From contig OY720347.1 of assembly GCA_963082975.1 (NCBI GenBank), forward strand, positions 9,902,225 through 9,966,224: a stretch of 64,000 nt of DNA. The letters are read 5' to 3'. The notes below the pieces were generated by a model. That model searched no databases, had not been told where the DNA came from, and saw only the letters and a list, made by a program, of their open reading frames with translations. The DNA is from Labia minor. Its lineage: Eukaryota > Arthropoda > Insecta > Dermaptera > Spongiphoridae. A program made the translations under genes and the position numbers. This document shows positions 20,018 through 32,654 of this stretch, piece after piece; position 1 is the first letter of the stretch, and each line of letters starts with the position of its first letter.

Positions 20018-20620
20018 TAAAGTTTGAATTGAATCTATTTTATTTCGTGGTATCTCTGACCTCCTCATCATCAAAATTATTATCTAAAATTATCACTTTA
20101 ATCTTCAGGACTTATTAATAGAATCTCATTTTCACACCTTCAGATAATCATTTATTTTTTGCTTAAAATCCGAAATTGAAATCTTATTGACTGTTTTTCA
20201 ATTACCAGAAGAATTATAATTCTTGTCTTTTCCATGAGCAAGTTGAAAAATTATAATGACATTTGAATTTGTAATCAGAAAGATTTTCAAATTTCTCATT
20301 GTTGTATTTAATTGTTGTTTAAATGATTAAATGTATTCAAAGTTACGTAAAATAAATTTATTCAGGGACATATTTATTTATATACTAATTCTTATTTTGT
20401 TTTATAATATTATTTAAATATAATTCATATCCTAATTACTTTTTAATTAGATAAATATTTTGTGATAATAAATGATTAAATAATTTAAATATTTTTGCTA
20501 TTTAAAAATAATAAGATCTTCTTTTATATTAATTTTTAAATAAATAATTATAAAATTTTATTTTAATTTTTACATATATATACTAAAAATATATACCTAT
20601 TTATATTTATAATATGCACA

Positions 20621-21403
20621 CAAGAGGTCTGTTCAAAAAAAGGTGAATTTTGAATTTTCGCTGGTTGTGTACATTTGATTATCGACTTTTTTTTTGTTAT
20701 GTTGGTACACATAGGTTTCTCATATGTTGACATTATCAGCCATTTTGTATTAGTAGTTTTTACCGACCGACGATAGTAAGGGAGGTATTGTTTTCACACC
20801 AATTTCACATGTGGAGATTTTTACATATCTCCACGAATCATGCATTTTCTTAACAGAAAAAAGTATTTTTAGCATGATGTCTGTCCGTCCGTCTGTCCGT
20901 CCGTATAGATGTGTACAGCCTGAACGGCTCAACCGATTTTGATGAAATTTGGTATATTTACTTAATGCATCAGTGAGATGAATTGATCAACTTTTGGTGC
21001 AAATCCGGAAACCGGAAGTGGTAGTATTAGCGATCGACGATAGGAAGGAAAGGGTTATTTTCACACCAAATTTCACATGAGATTTTTTACATATTATCAC
21101 GAATCATTCACTTTGTATTGGTTTTATCCTCGAGAAAAATCATCTTTATTAGTTTTTTTCTTAATTTAAAATTATATGACGTCATCCAGCCATTCACGAC
21201 GTCACAGCCTGGTATTATAAATAAAATAAAATTAAAAATATTTATGTTATATGCCTATCTGTTTTTTATTACATTAATAGATATATTAAAATTATTTGAA
21301 ATTATTTCTGTAGCTGGAAATTAATTTACTTCAAACCGTCGGTCGGTTCGGACCTGGCCACAGGTCAACTTATTTTTTATTTTTATTTTTGAACAAACCT
21401 TGT
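20621..21403 (+). mobile_element. Mariner-like (family G) remnant split by a family C insertion
   Basis: The left end CAAGAGGTCTGTTCAAAAAA, followed by GGTGAATTTTGAATTTTCGC, matches the ends of the mariner copies at 23883, 49468 and 57066. The right end GAACAAACCTTG is its inverted partner. Between them only about 130 bp of mariner sequence remains (including CATTATCAGCCATTTTG), interrupted at 20762-21371 by family C copy 2. No transposase remains. Confidence 0.7.
20762..21371 (+). mobile_element. Family C Helentron-like element, copy 2 (full length)
   Basis: The best-preserved copy. ACCGACCGACGATAGTAAGG is at the left; CGTCGGTCGGT, hairpin GACCTGGCCACAGGTC and AACTTATTTT are at the right. 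It includes the GTCC/GTCT microsatellite, GGAAACCGGAAGTGGTAGTA and the GACGTCATCCAGCC dyad. It is nested in a mariner remnant, so it inserted after that mariner died. ORFs at 20750-20932 (minus) and 21118-21324 are repeat shadows. Confidence 0.8.
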
Positions 21404-21827
21404 ATATAAATATTTTTTTCGAATTTAAATCAAAAATACTTCCTATTCCCTGGGCATTAAGACATTTTAAGTCTTAAAATGCTGTTTGTGACTCATCAAG
21501 AATCTTCAACACTACCTATCTGTCAAATACTAACATTAGATTAACTTAAATAAAACTTCAGGAAATTGCAAATTTTTACATAATTATTGCTAAGGTTTTC
21601 CTCTAAATGCCATTTTAAAATACTTCGACAAGTTTTTCACTTGTAATGTTTTAATTAAAAAATTATCTACAGGTAAAAATAAACTATTATATAAAGATTG
21701 TAATTATAGATATATACTTATTTATTTATTTGTGCTTATAAATAATGAAAGTATCTCCTGTTAAAAGTAAAATGATTGGTTCATAATTTAATTAAATCTG
21801 AAACTAGTAATCATTATATATTTTCAA

Positions 21828-22098
21828 ATGAATATATTATCATTATTTATTTAATCATAAATAACTATTATTCAATTGCTTAGTAAATATTTACACTTAA
21901 TAAATATCTTATTAAAATTTCAAAATATATCCCCTCATAATTTAAAGATATTTTAAATTTGAATAGCTAGATTTTATTTTACTAGTATAAATTTCATTTT
22001 TACTTTTGTTATTTAATTTATAGTTCTCATACATTTTATATATTAAATAACTTCCAAAGTTGTCGGATTTTTTTTTCGTTCACTTTCATTTAATTTTT
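21828..22098 (+). repeat. Flanking block duplicated from 1617-1898
   Basis: The same AT-rich block that precedes family A copy 1 precedes copy 3 here, in the same orientation and order. See the finding on the 850-bp duplication. Confidence 0.7.
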
Positions 22099-22689
22099 AG
22101 TCTCTCGCTGGAAATGGTATTGCGATCACGAAAATTTTCCATTTCGAGATTTTGATGTTTTTATACGTTTTGAAGGTGCCTGAGTCATTTTCACCAAAAA
22201 TGAGAAAAATGTCTGTGGGTGTATGTAGACAAGATTACGAAAAAACGGTTTGAGCTAGAATAATTACATTTGGTATACGGGCATTATTCAAAATTTGTAG
22301 TTTTCTATCAACTTTTGAGAAATATAGCTCAGCCGGAAGAGGGTCATTACCTACAACGTTTTGATTTTTTTTTTCCTCTAAAGTGACGGTAAAAATAAAG
22401 ATATATATTTGATAATTTTTCAGATTATTAAAAATTGTATAAAACTGCTATATACAGAATTTCAGTTTGATTGAAAGTACCGGAATTAATTTTTTAACAC
22501 TGCAAATCACGCGCCAGCACATGACGTGGTACGATCAACAAAGAGCCAAAGACGCGTTGTTTTAATAAATATTATTTATTAATTTTAATTTTTAATTTAT
22601 AATTAATTAAATTTAATTTAAATATAATATATGTTAATTAATCCAATTCAAATTTGCGAAATAGTCGAGTGGAGACACTCCAGCTTATT
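22099..22689 (+). mobile_element. Family A Helentron-like element, copy 3
   Basis: Runs from TCTCGCTGGAAATGGTATTG (the stem of the 5' hairpin partly lost) through the conserved core to GCGAAATAGTCGAGTGGAGA, CACTCCAGC and TTATTTT. Confidence 0.75.
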
Positions 22690-23882
22690 TTCTTTTCATT
22701 TTTCAACATACTAATTAATACGTTAATTTTGAAATTAAATTACAAATCTATGTAAATTAAAACAACCTAGCATATATTTATTATTATTATTATTTGTAAT
22801 AGTAGTAGTATTTGGTGTTTAAGTGCGGACGTATTTTTGTCTTCATAATTTAATTATTATTATTATTCTTAAAAGGTGAATGCCTCTCGATTTAATTTAA
22901 TTAATTTGCTTATTATATTCATGTTATTAAGATAATAATAATAATGATAATAATAAAAGCTCCTATATCTTTTACTCATGGGGGATGGCGAAATATAATT
23001 CCAGGGGTTGTTTAGATCTTTAACGTAATTAGATTGTCTCTCTCTCTCTCTTTCTTTCAATATTTTTTAGCCTCACGTTTTATTCCCATGCTAAGTAACC
23101 AACAGAAAGGAGTACTAGAGAAGTACTCTAATAATTATACTGATTATTCTCAAAGTCATTAAACCAACTCTTTCAAGGACACATTACTACACATTATGTG
23201 TTCAACCTTTATTTTTTTTAATTGCATTTATTTATTCAATTCTTAAACAGAGAGAAAAAAAACATTAATTAAAAAAATTAGTACTCAACCAAAAGAGGTA
23301 GATTCATTTTGTCTAGTCATATAAGATAATAAAATGTTTTAACATAGAATAATGAAATTATAATTATATTATTTCAAAATTATCCAGGTAAAAAAAAAAA
23401 TATGAATTTTATGAATGAATGAATGAATTAATTGTAAATCACTTTACCTGGTTTCAATTTCACTTTAAAATTTTTTTTATTTTCATTTTTAAATTGTTGG
23501 AAAAAAAAATAATCCATTTAAAAAAAAAGGACGAATAATTCAGATGAGCTCAAATTATAAATTGAATATAAATAAATATCTTATAATACATAAAGTAATA
23601 TAAAATTTTGAATTAGATCTAATAATTCAGTAATGCGTTGAAATTGTAAATATTTTCTATTTTGAATCGAGTTCAGATTGTGATTCCTGCAAGTAAAACA
23701 AACGATTATCGATCACTTAATCAATATGCATTTCAATATGTCGCAATAAAAAAAGCATTTCTTAATAGAATCGAAATATTATTTTGATATTGATTATACG
23801 ACAGGTGGATGAGAAGGTTTGCTCCCCTGTTGTTGCTATTTAAATCCTGACATTTCTTTTTTTAGACTCCATTAGAATCATA
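22690..23882. other. AT-rich intronic stretch with microsatellites
   Basis: ATT/TAA trinucleotide runs at about 22775-22875 and 22930-22960, a CT run at 23037-23060 and an AATG run near 23411. No gene was recognised. Confidence 0.4.
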
Positions 23883-24745
23883 CGAGATCTGTTGAAAAAA
23901 AAGGTGAATTTTGAATTATTTCGAAAAGTATATTTTTATTCATCAATATCTATTTTTTCCCCTTCAAAGTAATTCCCCTCAAATATAATTCACGTATGCC
24001 AGCGCTTCTTCCAAACGTCGAAGCACTTCTGAAATGCGCTTTTCGATATGGCCATCAGCTTGTTCTTCGATTCCGACTCTCATCAATTGTGGCAACACTT
24101 CCTTTCTTTGGTCTCTTCAGTTTTGGCAATAGGAAAAATCGCAGGGAGCCAAATCTGGCGAATACGATGGTTGAGGCATGATTACGGTGTTGTTTTTGGC
24201 CAAAAATCACGAACAAGCTCGTGCATTATCCCTGATTTGTTTTTCCACAATTCCTATGCTTGTCGTATGCTTCACGCAATCGTTGCATAAGTTTTGTAAT
24301 ATTCCTTATTAACAGTACGACCTGTTGACATGATGCACTACGCCATTGTAATCGAAGAAAACAGTGAGCAAAACCTTCACATTTGATTGAACTCGGCGTG
24401 CTTTTTAAAGGACTTGTACCATTTATAAACATTTTTTTGAGCCAAAGTAGAGTCGCCGAATGCCAGTCAACATTTTACGTGCGTTTGAGCTCTTTATTCC
24501 ACTTTTAAAGCAAAATTTAATACCTATTCTTTGATCCATTTTTTTTAAAGTAAAAAATCGAAGAACATATAAAAACGTGACTAACTTTTTCAGTTGTCAA
24601 AAACAAACTACTAATCTGAAATGGCTGATAGTTTCAACATATTAGAAACATATGTGTACCAACATAACAAAAAAAATTGATATTCCAATGTACACAGCCT
24701 CCGAAAATTCAAAATTCACCTTTTCTTTTGAACATAGCTCATGTT
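23883..24745 (-). pseudogene. Mariner-like transposase copy (family G), decayed
   Basis: Terminal repeats are CGAGATCTGTTGAAAAAAAA, then GGTGAATTTTGAATT, and at the right AAAATTCAAAATTCACCTTT then TCTTTTGAACATAGCTC. The minus strand encodes mariner-type pieces with stops and frameshifts: MADSFN near the start, KFTVFFDYNGVVHHV, NARAS then FLAKNNTVIMPQPSYSPDLA and PCDFSYCQN, KRISEVLRRLEEALAYVNYI. The S/YSPDLAPCDF block holds the last catalytic D. Several in-frame stops make it inactive. Confidence 0.8.
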
Positions 24746-25319
24746 CGGATTTCAAAACGCTTAAAATTTAGATTTAACCGATTTTAATACATAATTATTT
24801 TAAAATATTATTGCCAAATGATTACCCTTTATTCTCTTACTATGTGTGAATTTTTAATTTTAATTCTATACCTTCTAATTTAGGTATAAAACTTTTACAT
24901 TTCAATTCATTCTTTCTTCTTTTTTTAGTTTATGGAAAGATATTATTTTTTATTTATTTATTTTATTTTAACAAAAATAATCAAATTATTATATGTTATT
25001 AGTTAATAAAAGTATGCCTTGCGTATGAGAATATTTTGATAATTTTTTTTTATATCCTTCAATTTATGTCCTTTGATCCGAGGGTCATTTATAATTCTTA
25101 TGCTAATTGACCTTTTGATGATTAATTTATCATTTACTCTTGACAAATATCAATCGATAAAATACTCGTATTATTTTTTCTCTTTTTTAATTATCTTTCC
25201 AGTTTAAAGGCTCTTTATACATGTTATTTTATTAATTATTTTTTGACATTATTTATTTAATTTATTTAATATTATATACATGAATTGTTTACTAATAAAT
25301 TAAAATATTTATTAGTAAA

Positions 25320-25573
25320 AATAAAAAAATTTCAAATGATTTGTTTAAAGAAAATTCAAATAGATAATTTTTTTTTTATTTTTATTCATGCATTTAACAA
25401 GAATAATTTTAATTTTCAACTAAAATAATGTTTTGAAATTAAATTTAAAATTTGTTTCCATTAAATAATTATTATTTATATTAATCAAAATGTGAGATGA
25501 TATAATTTAACTTTTTACAATAATTTTTATTTATTCTACCTTTTAATTTCAATATATAATTATATATATATAG
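25320..25573 (-). repeat. Segment shared in inverted orientation with 42850-43082
   Basis: About 240 bp next to the hAT element at 25574. Landmarks ATTTGTTTAAAGAAAATTC, TTCATGCATTTAACAAGAAT and CTACCTTTTAATTTCAATAT recur as reverse complements in the composite element at 42620-43480. It is non-coding. Confidence 0.6.
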
Positions 25574-26472
25574 CAGTGATTCTCAACCACTGTGCCGCGA
25601 GATTATGAGGCTCTTAAACATTTTCGACTTTTTTTCAAAATTTTTTTCAATTTGGTTCTAAAAAAATTAGCTGGAGTGCCTCCACTCGACTATCTCGCAA
25701 TTTGAATTGGAATAAATAACATAATATATTATATTTAAATTAAATTTCATTAATTATAAATTATAAATTAAAATTAATAAATAATATTTATTATTCCATG
25801 TTTGTCTTTTTGTTGATGGCACCACGTCACGTGTTGCCGCGTGAGATTTACAGTGTTAAAAAATTAATTCTGTTACTTTCAGCGATTCAATCAAGCTGAA
25901 ATTCTTTTATACAATTTTTAATCATGTGAAAAATTATCAAACCTATATCTTTATTTATACGGTCACTTTAGAGTAAAAACAAATCAAAACGTTGTAGGTA
26001 ATGACCCTCTTCCGGTTAAGCTACATTTCTCAAAAGTTGATAAAAAACTACGAATTTTGAATAATGCCTATGTACCAAATTTCATGATTCTAGCTCAAAC
26101 CGTTTTTTGCGTAAACTTATCTACATACATATACACACACATACACACACAGACATTTTTTTCAACCTTAGTGAAAATGATTCAGGAACCTTCAAAACGT
26201 ATAAAAACATCAAAATCTCAACATTGAAAATTTTCGTGATCGCAATACTATCGCTGGCGAGATAGTAAAAAAGGTAAAACGTTTTTGGGACTATGCTCTT
26301 AAACATTTCCGACTTTCTAAATTTTTTCAATATGGTTCTAAAAAAAGGAAACCGTTTTTGGGATCACTTTTTTCATTATGGTAAACTTTTACACTTATCT
26401 TTTTCTTTGTGTGCCGCCAAATTTTTAAACTCTTAAAAGTGTGCCGCGTTAAAAAAAGGTTGAGAATCACTG
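25574..26472 (-). mobile_element. hAT-type MITE (family B copy 1) split by family A copy 4
   Basis: Left end CAGTGATTCTCAACCACTG and right end AAAGGTTGAGAATCACTG. The flanks ATATATAG and ATTTAGAG agree at 6 of 8. The inside has the conserved GTGCCGCG...GCGGCACAC couplets and the CAATATGGTTCTAAAAAAAG module. It is interrupted at 25669-26266. Confidence 0.8.
25669..26266 (-). mobile_element. Family A Helentron-like element, copy 4 (nested in hAT)
   Basis: Reverse orientation: AGCTGGAGTGCCTCCACTCG then ACTATCTCGC at its start, and ACTATCGCTGGCGAGATAGT at its end. It is inserted in the A-run of the hAT module, so the empty site can be read from the other hAT copies. The ORF at 26121-26330 spans the junction and is not a gene. 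Confidence 0.85.
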
Positions 26473-27535
26473 ATTTAGAGATAGACATTAACAAGAAATA
26501 TAACATACTATATTTATAGTAAATTAGTTTAGTTTTAATGCGGTATCAGCAACTTTTTAAATCTATATTTTCAATTTAATCTTTTCTTCTCCCCACAAAA
26601 CTCCTAAATTCTTCCTAATTTACAAAGTTTAACAAATATAATCATTCTTTCACTAACAATTTTAAATTTTACCATCAATAAATCCTTTTTCTTTTTAAAT
26701 TTCTTAACTTTTTTATTTGAAACTGTTTTTTTTTTTGTTATATATATATATATATTGTATCTTTAGCTTCTCTTGAATCATTGATCTCTCTACATAAAAG
26801 GCCTTTTCTCTTGGCGAGTTGTCTCGTAATTCATTATCTGTTGCCTTTTTAAGAAGATTGTGTGTTGGTATGCCTATTGACTGATGCTCGAGGGGTTGTT
26901 ACCTCACTCAGACACTCCAACACAGACTGACTCGGATGGCGGTAGTGGCCTTAGGGTCGATCGTCCTTTTTAACCACCCTTTGTTTCGAAATCAGTGTCC
27001 CTCTTTTTCTTTCTTCTCTAGACATGAAATACAAACGACCAAATACTTTTAGCAACCTCTCCCTAAACAATTTCAATTTTTATATGCAATCTCCTTTGAT
27101 GCCAAATCATTATTTTCTTTTTTCATTTCAGTGGATTCTTTCATGCTATACAGGAAATAAAACATTGGCCTAATATTTATATATTATAGTGACTTGAAGT
27201 ATATAAAGCAACCCCATTTCTCAATAGCAACAAGTGTATATTATTATATTATATTCAAAATAAAAAATAAAAATAATTTAATAATATGTTGTGTATATTA
27301 TAATTATTATATATATTGAGTTTTTTTTTTTGAAATTGACGGTAACTTGCCTGTACGAGTCTCAAACAAGTTTCAAATGAAAACTTTTTATTTCCATAAC
27401 GACTTCAACTAAACAAATTCAAATATTATTTCATGAGCATTTTTTACCAATCTAAAACTTTACTTGAATTTTTTTTGTCTATTATTATGGATAATCCTTT
27501 TCATTGAAATGACCTGCATGATAATTTTGATGACA
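26473..27535. other. Intronic stretch without a recognised element
   Basis: Mostly AT-rich, with one less AT-rich patch at about 26770-27000 (including CTCAGACACTCCAACACAGA, then CTGACTCGGATGGCGGTAGT). No ORF or RNA gene is recognised. Confidence 0.4.
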
Positions 27536-28210
27536 AACCCAAACTATGAATATTTAAGATTAAAAATATTATTTAAAATAAATAAACGACAAAATATATG
27601 AAACAATTTTAAATATTTTAAAAGAATATAAATTAAAAAAAATAGTCATAAAACATACAGCCCTTAAACGTACGTATTAATGCACTGAAAAACAGAAAAG
27701 TATGGGCCTCTGTGAATATAACATAATCTATATTTCACAATTTGATTTGATTTATACTTATAATATTTTGTATTTAAGGAAGCGCTGTTCGGTAGAATAT
27801 GGAGGGGCTAACGTAGTTGCTGACGTCATTTAAATTTACTATTTTAAATTAAGAAAAAACTAACAAAGATGATTTTTCCCGAGATTGAAACCAATACAGA
27901 TCGATTTTTCTTTATAAAAATGATCTATGGTGTGAAATTCAAAAAAATCCTTTGAACGGTTTAATATCACAAAAATACAATATATATATATATATATATA
28001 TAAAATTATTGAAGCATATTAAAATAATTATTATACTAGGCTTCAATAACTATATATTATAATGTATTTTTGAGATATTAAATCGTTCAAAGGATTTTTT
28101 TGAAATTCACACCATAGATAATTTTTATAAAGAAAAATCGATCTGTATTGGTATATATATATACAAATTTTCCTAGTATAATAATTATTCTAATATGCTT
28201 CAATAACTAT
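27536..28210 (-). repeat. Family E repeat with overlapping inverted repeats
   Basis: A minus-orientation family E unit (ATACAGCCCTTAAACGTACG, AAGGAAGCGCTGTTCGG, TGACGTCATTTAAATTTA, ACCAATACAGATCGATTTTT). The last part, about 27881-27980, is repeated inverted at about 28063-28152. A second inverted pair overlaps it: TATTGAAGCATATTAAAATA at about 28005 against its reverse complement at about 28170-28208. It is non-coding. Confidence 0.65.
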
Positions 28211-28599
28211 GTAAGTAAGTAGATGAATGGACGTAACATTTAAAAAATCTCTGAATTTATTATCATCACAATTCGATTATTCACAGCAGAAAGTTTAAGA
28301 AAAAAAAATTGAAAAATTCACTCTAAATTAGATAATTTACAGCTGCAATGACCTTAAAAAATAAATACAAGGATAATCTCTTCAAATTTGTTTAAAATTA
28401 TCGAAGAAATAGATTTTATTTAATCCAATTTTGATTGCATGAGTGAAGCTATTTAGCCTAGAAAATCCGAGTAGACATTATTATTGTTTGTAATAACTAG
28501 ATAGGTAGGTAGGTAAGAAGGTAGACACACTCGTTTCAAAGTCATTTATCCGGGCTGCAATCTTGTCTTGTAGATGTGAAGCGTCCGGTGTGGCTGCAT

Positions 28600-28645
28600 T
28601 CAACCATACACACACACACACACATACATACATACATACAACCAG
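28600..28645 (+). repeat. CA / CATA microsatellite
   Basis: Alternating CA units followed by CATA units inside a less AT-rich patch (28520-28710). The minus ORF at 28481-28696 runs through it and is probably not coding. A poly-C run of about 14 follows at 28766-28779. Confidence 0.7.
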
Positions 28646-29116
28646 ATCCCCACTCTGGCAGAAGTCTGCCTGTTGCTTTTGTTGACTGTTTCGCAATGCA
28701 TCCCATCTTCAATCACCAACTACTATAGTAAAATTGAATAAAATGTGTTTACTATCTAAATGACCCCCCCCCCCCCAGAAAAAAAGAGAGACTTCTATAT
28801 CAAACAATATTTGAAATAACAAGCATAACTTTTTTCCATCAAATCAAACTATTAAAATAATAATTAATATTATTATCTAAAAGAGTAGGTGTATATTAGA
28901 GTATTATATTAATATTAATCATAAATAATTTAAAGAAATAAATTTTTTATTAAAAAAAAATTATTTATTTAGGAAATATAAATTATTATCTTTATAGTAA
29001 AAATTTGTAATAAAATTTATACTATAAGTTAAGATTAAAAATAATTCTCTAATTATTTTAACTAAAATATTATTATTATTATTATTATTATTATAACAAA
29101 ATTACTTCATTTAAAT

Positions 29117-29345
29117 CAGGGGTGTCTAAAGTGCGGCCCAAACTCAAATTATGAAAATATTTAAATTTTTTCAATATGGTTCCCAAAAAAAGGTGAAATG
29201 ATTTTGGGATTAGACTTTTAAATATTTCCGACATTTTAAATTTTTTTAATATGGTTCTAAAAAAAAGGTAAAATGATATTTATGTGCGGCCCAGCATATT
29301 TTTTTGCAATATAGCCCTCGAATAGTCATAGTTTAGACACCCCTG
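29117..29345 (+). mobile_element. hAT-type MITE with perfect 8-bp target duplication ATTTAAAT
   Basis: Ends CAGGGGTGTCTAAAGTGCGG and GTTTAGACACCCCTG. The flanks ATTTAAAT (29109-29116 and 29346-29353) are identical. The interior has two copies of the CAATATGGTTC/TAATATGGTTCTAAAAAA module and GTGCGGCCCA near both ends. Confidence 0.88.
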
Positions 29346-29353
29346 ATTTAAAT

Positions 29354-30300
29354 AATAATTATATATATATATCTTAAAATTCTACTAGCAGATGCTAAAA
29401 ATCTTTCAATTTCTTATTTAAAGCTCTTCTTATTATACATTTTATTTATATTTTATTATAAATAAAACAATTTGTCGATTTTATTAGAATTATTATTTTA
29501 TTTCTATAATTTATTATATATTTATTTTTACAATAAATATTTTTTTATTTTGACTTTCGGGATCTTGGTGAGGTTTTCAACCTCCAAGTTCCATCCACAT
29601 TTACTATCTGAGCTATACTTTCAAATCCAAATCCAAATTGTGCTTAGTTTAAAATGGATATTAACTAGCGGCATAATAATTAAAAATAAAAAATGACTAT
29701 CAGGAACATTTCGGTTTTTGTTTTTGTGATGTTATGTCGTGTTTTCATCTCGACTTAAACTTGAAAAGTTGTTCAGCCAATCCATTGCATTGTCATCTGT
29801 GTAATAACGAACAGAGGTCGACCCGGTTCTCTCCTCTAATCCCGTTAGGTAAGCCCTATGCACACACATACACACACAAACACACACTTATGGACACCCA
29901 GGTGGCCAACTTGGCCTTCTTCATCATCTTTCCCCTTCTTAAACCATCCCAATCACCCTATTATTATTATTATTATATTTAGGAACGAAAGCTTACTAGA
30001 ATAACTTTTTATACACGATATGTGTGTGTTAGTTGACCTTAATAGTTCGTGTTGAGTCTTGTTGAATTGTAAACCAACTGGTGACCAGAATCAAAAATTC
30101 TTCTCACTCTCTAACTGCTTAATAATAATCATAATCATAATCATAATAATAATTATAATATTTTTAATCCATCTTGTTATTAATATTTTTTCATTAACTC
30201 CATTTAATCATTTTTAATCATTATGAATTTTAATTTAAAAAAATAAATAAAATTATTAAGAAATTTAATTTATAATTAATAAATAAATTAATTAATTATT
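29354..30300. other. Intronic stretch without a recognised element
   Basis: Contains CA and ATT microsatellites (about 29860-29890 and 29960-29975; ATA/ATC runs at 30120-30150). An ORF at 29734-29982 reads MSCFHLDLNLKSCSANPLHC then HLCNNEQRSTRFSPLIPLG up to a GGTAAGC donor-like site at about 29847. No family is recognised and the upstream acceptor is weak. Confidence 0.35.
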
Positions 30301-30301
30301 A

Positions 30302-30762
30302 GCAAAGAGGATAAAAATTAAAATATATAAAACAATTATTTTGCCGGTTGTATTATATGGGTGTGAGGCATGGTCGATGACCTTAGGAGACGAGAGTAGA
30401 TTTAGACTATTTGAGAATAGGATTCTTCCCAGCATTCATGGGCCAAAAATAAGAAGTGTTCACCTGAGAATGGCGGAAACTGCATAACGAGGAATTGCAT
30501 AACCTCTATGTATCTCCAAACATAGTTAGGGTTATAAAATCGAGAAGGCTGCGAGGGGCAGGGCTAGAATGGGAGAGGAAAGAATGGTGAAGAGTATTTT
30601 TGTGGAGAAATCGATTTGGAAACGCCCGGTTGGAAGTACAAGGACGCGGTGCGTGGACAATGTAGGAAGGGACGTGAGAGAGATGGGAGAGGGTAGGAGT
30701 TAGATGGTTGTGGCTCAGGATAGGGATACTTGGAGAAGTATGGTTGCTGCCTTAAAATAACA
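30302..30762 (+). pseudogene. Non-LTR retrotransposon C-terminal fragment
   Basis: Reads IYKTIILPVVLYGCEAWSMT, then LGDESRFRLFENRILPSIHG and PKIRS, then frame changes to MGEERMVKSIFVEKSIWKRP, VGSTRTRCVDNVGRDVREMG and AQDRDTWRSMVAA. The blocks LYGCEAW, (R)LFE...ILR.IHGP, R..KRPVG...RW.D and AQDRD.WR are the typical end of LINE reverse transcriptases in animals. Stops and frameshifts mark it as dead, and the RT core is missing. Confidence 0.78.
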
Positions 30763-31274
30763 ATGATTGTATTATAATTTGTTATTCCTATTTTACATTA
30801 AATATATTATAATTTAAGATATTCATTGAAATAAATGGGACAAAAGCCTCAAAATTATAGTTTTTACTAATGCTTATTTTTCAGTAAAAGATGGAACGAA
30901 TAGAATTTATTGAAGACATTCCTAAAAATAACTTTGTTTTGATTGGTAAACTCAATGTTATTGTATTTAGGAATTGAATAGATATTAATAGAATTACAGG
31001 GAGGAAGTTACGAGAGAGTAACTAATTTTAATTGTTATAATATACTTAATATTAATTATAATAAAAAACTCCAACTTATAATAATAAAAAGTCAATTAAG
31101 TGAAAGTTTCGGGGAACTTTGTTTTGTTTTTTGGTTAGATTTCATCATTGCTATTTAATTGACTATTGAATATTTTTTACTTCGCAGGGAATTTTCCTAA
31201 AACATGATCCATGGATTATTAATATCTTTCGATAAAAAAATAATTTAAAATCGAATTTTCACTGTCATAAAATA

Positions 31275-31871
31275 AGCTGGAGTGTCTCCACTCGACTATC
31301 TCGCAAATTTGAATTGGATTAAATAACATAATATATTTTATTTAAATTAAATTTAATTAATTATAAATTTTAAATTAAAATTAATAGGTAATATTTATTA
31401 AACCAGCGCATGTTTGGCTCTTTTTGATGGCACCACGTCATTTATTGGCGCGTGATTTGCAATGTTAAAAAATTAATTCTGGTACTTTTAGCGATTCAAT
31501 CAAGCTGAAATTCTATATATAGCAGTTTGATACAATTTTTGATCATGTGAAAAACTATAAAACATATATCTTTAATTTTACGGTCACTTTAGAGGAAAAA
31601 AAATCAAAACGTGGTAAATAATGACCCTCTTCCGATTGAGCTACATTTCTCAAAAGTTGATAGAAAACTACGACTTTTGAATAATTCCCTTATACCAAAT
31701 TTCATTATTCTAGCCCAAACCGTTTTTGTGTAATTTTGTCTAAACACATACACACAGACATTTTTCTCAACCTTAGTGAAAATGATTCAGGAACCTTCAA
31801 AACGTATAAAAACATCAAAATCTCAACATCGAAAATTTTCGTGATCGCAATACTATCTCTGGCGAGATAGT
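31275..31871 (-). mobile_element. Family A Helentron-like element, copy 5
   Basis: AGCTGGAGTGTCTCCACTCG then ACTATCTCGC at the left; ACTATCTCTGGCGAGATAGT at the right. Both hairpins are intact. The flanks are A/T runs. Confidence 0.82.
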
Positions 31872-32654
31872 AAAAATTCAGTAGTTTGAAAATTAAATTG
31901 TATAGATAGTTTCTTGAAAGGAATCACAATTCATTAAGATCATTTAAAAAAGAATTATACCGTCATCTAAATAGAGTTTGTGTGTGTTTGCGTGGTTAGA
32001 AAGTTTCCAATTACTTTGCCCCTCTCCCTTTCATTGGTTCGTTCATATCGACTCTTTCTAAATCAAGACTAACAAACAAGAAAACAACATGAAACGTGAT
32101 TGTGTTTGATTAACTTTTTAACTTTATATAATTAAAGAAGTTAAAATGTAATAAATGACAAAAAAAAGTATCATTTAATCTAGGAAAATTGAAAATTCAT
32201 TCACTTTTCCTAATAAAATTACATTTCTTTTACTAAATTATATTTATATATTATATCTTTATTTAGATAATGAAAATCTAGCAAGATTATATCTACCCTT
32301 AATGGCTTTGTAAGGTCAAACCTTATTTATGTTATCTTCTCGGATAGATACAGAACTATTACAAGAATAATTTAAAAATTTTATATAACGCCTAATCATT
32401 ATAAAGATTTTAATTTTATTTTTAATTTAATTTTCAATTTAAATGAAAATGAATTATTTATAAAATGCATAACTAATAAAAAAAAATAATTAATAAACAA
32501 ACGAAATATTAATTAAACAAAAATTATAAAAAATGTTTTTTTTTTTTAAACTAAGATAAAATCTTAAAAATTAAGTAATTCTTTTGAAGTAAAATAGAGA
32601 GGTGATTCAAAATGTTTGAGCCTAATATACATAAATTTGAATTTTATTTATCTT

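Noticed and set aside
28481..28696. Minus-strand ORF through the CA/CATA microsatellite
   Set aside because: About a third of it is repeat-derived (VVCMYVCVCVCV), with no domain.
30891..30980. Short ORF MERIEFIEDIPKNNFVLIGKL after TTTTTCAG
   Set aside because: Only 29 codons, AT-rich, with no partner exon or recognised family.
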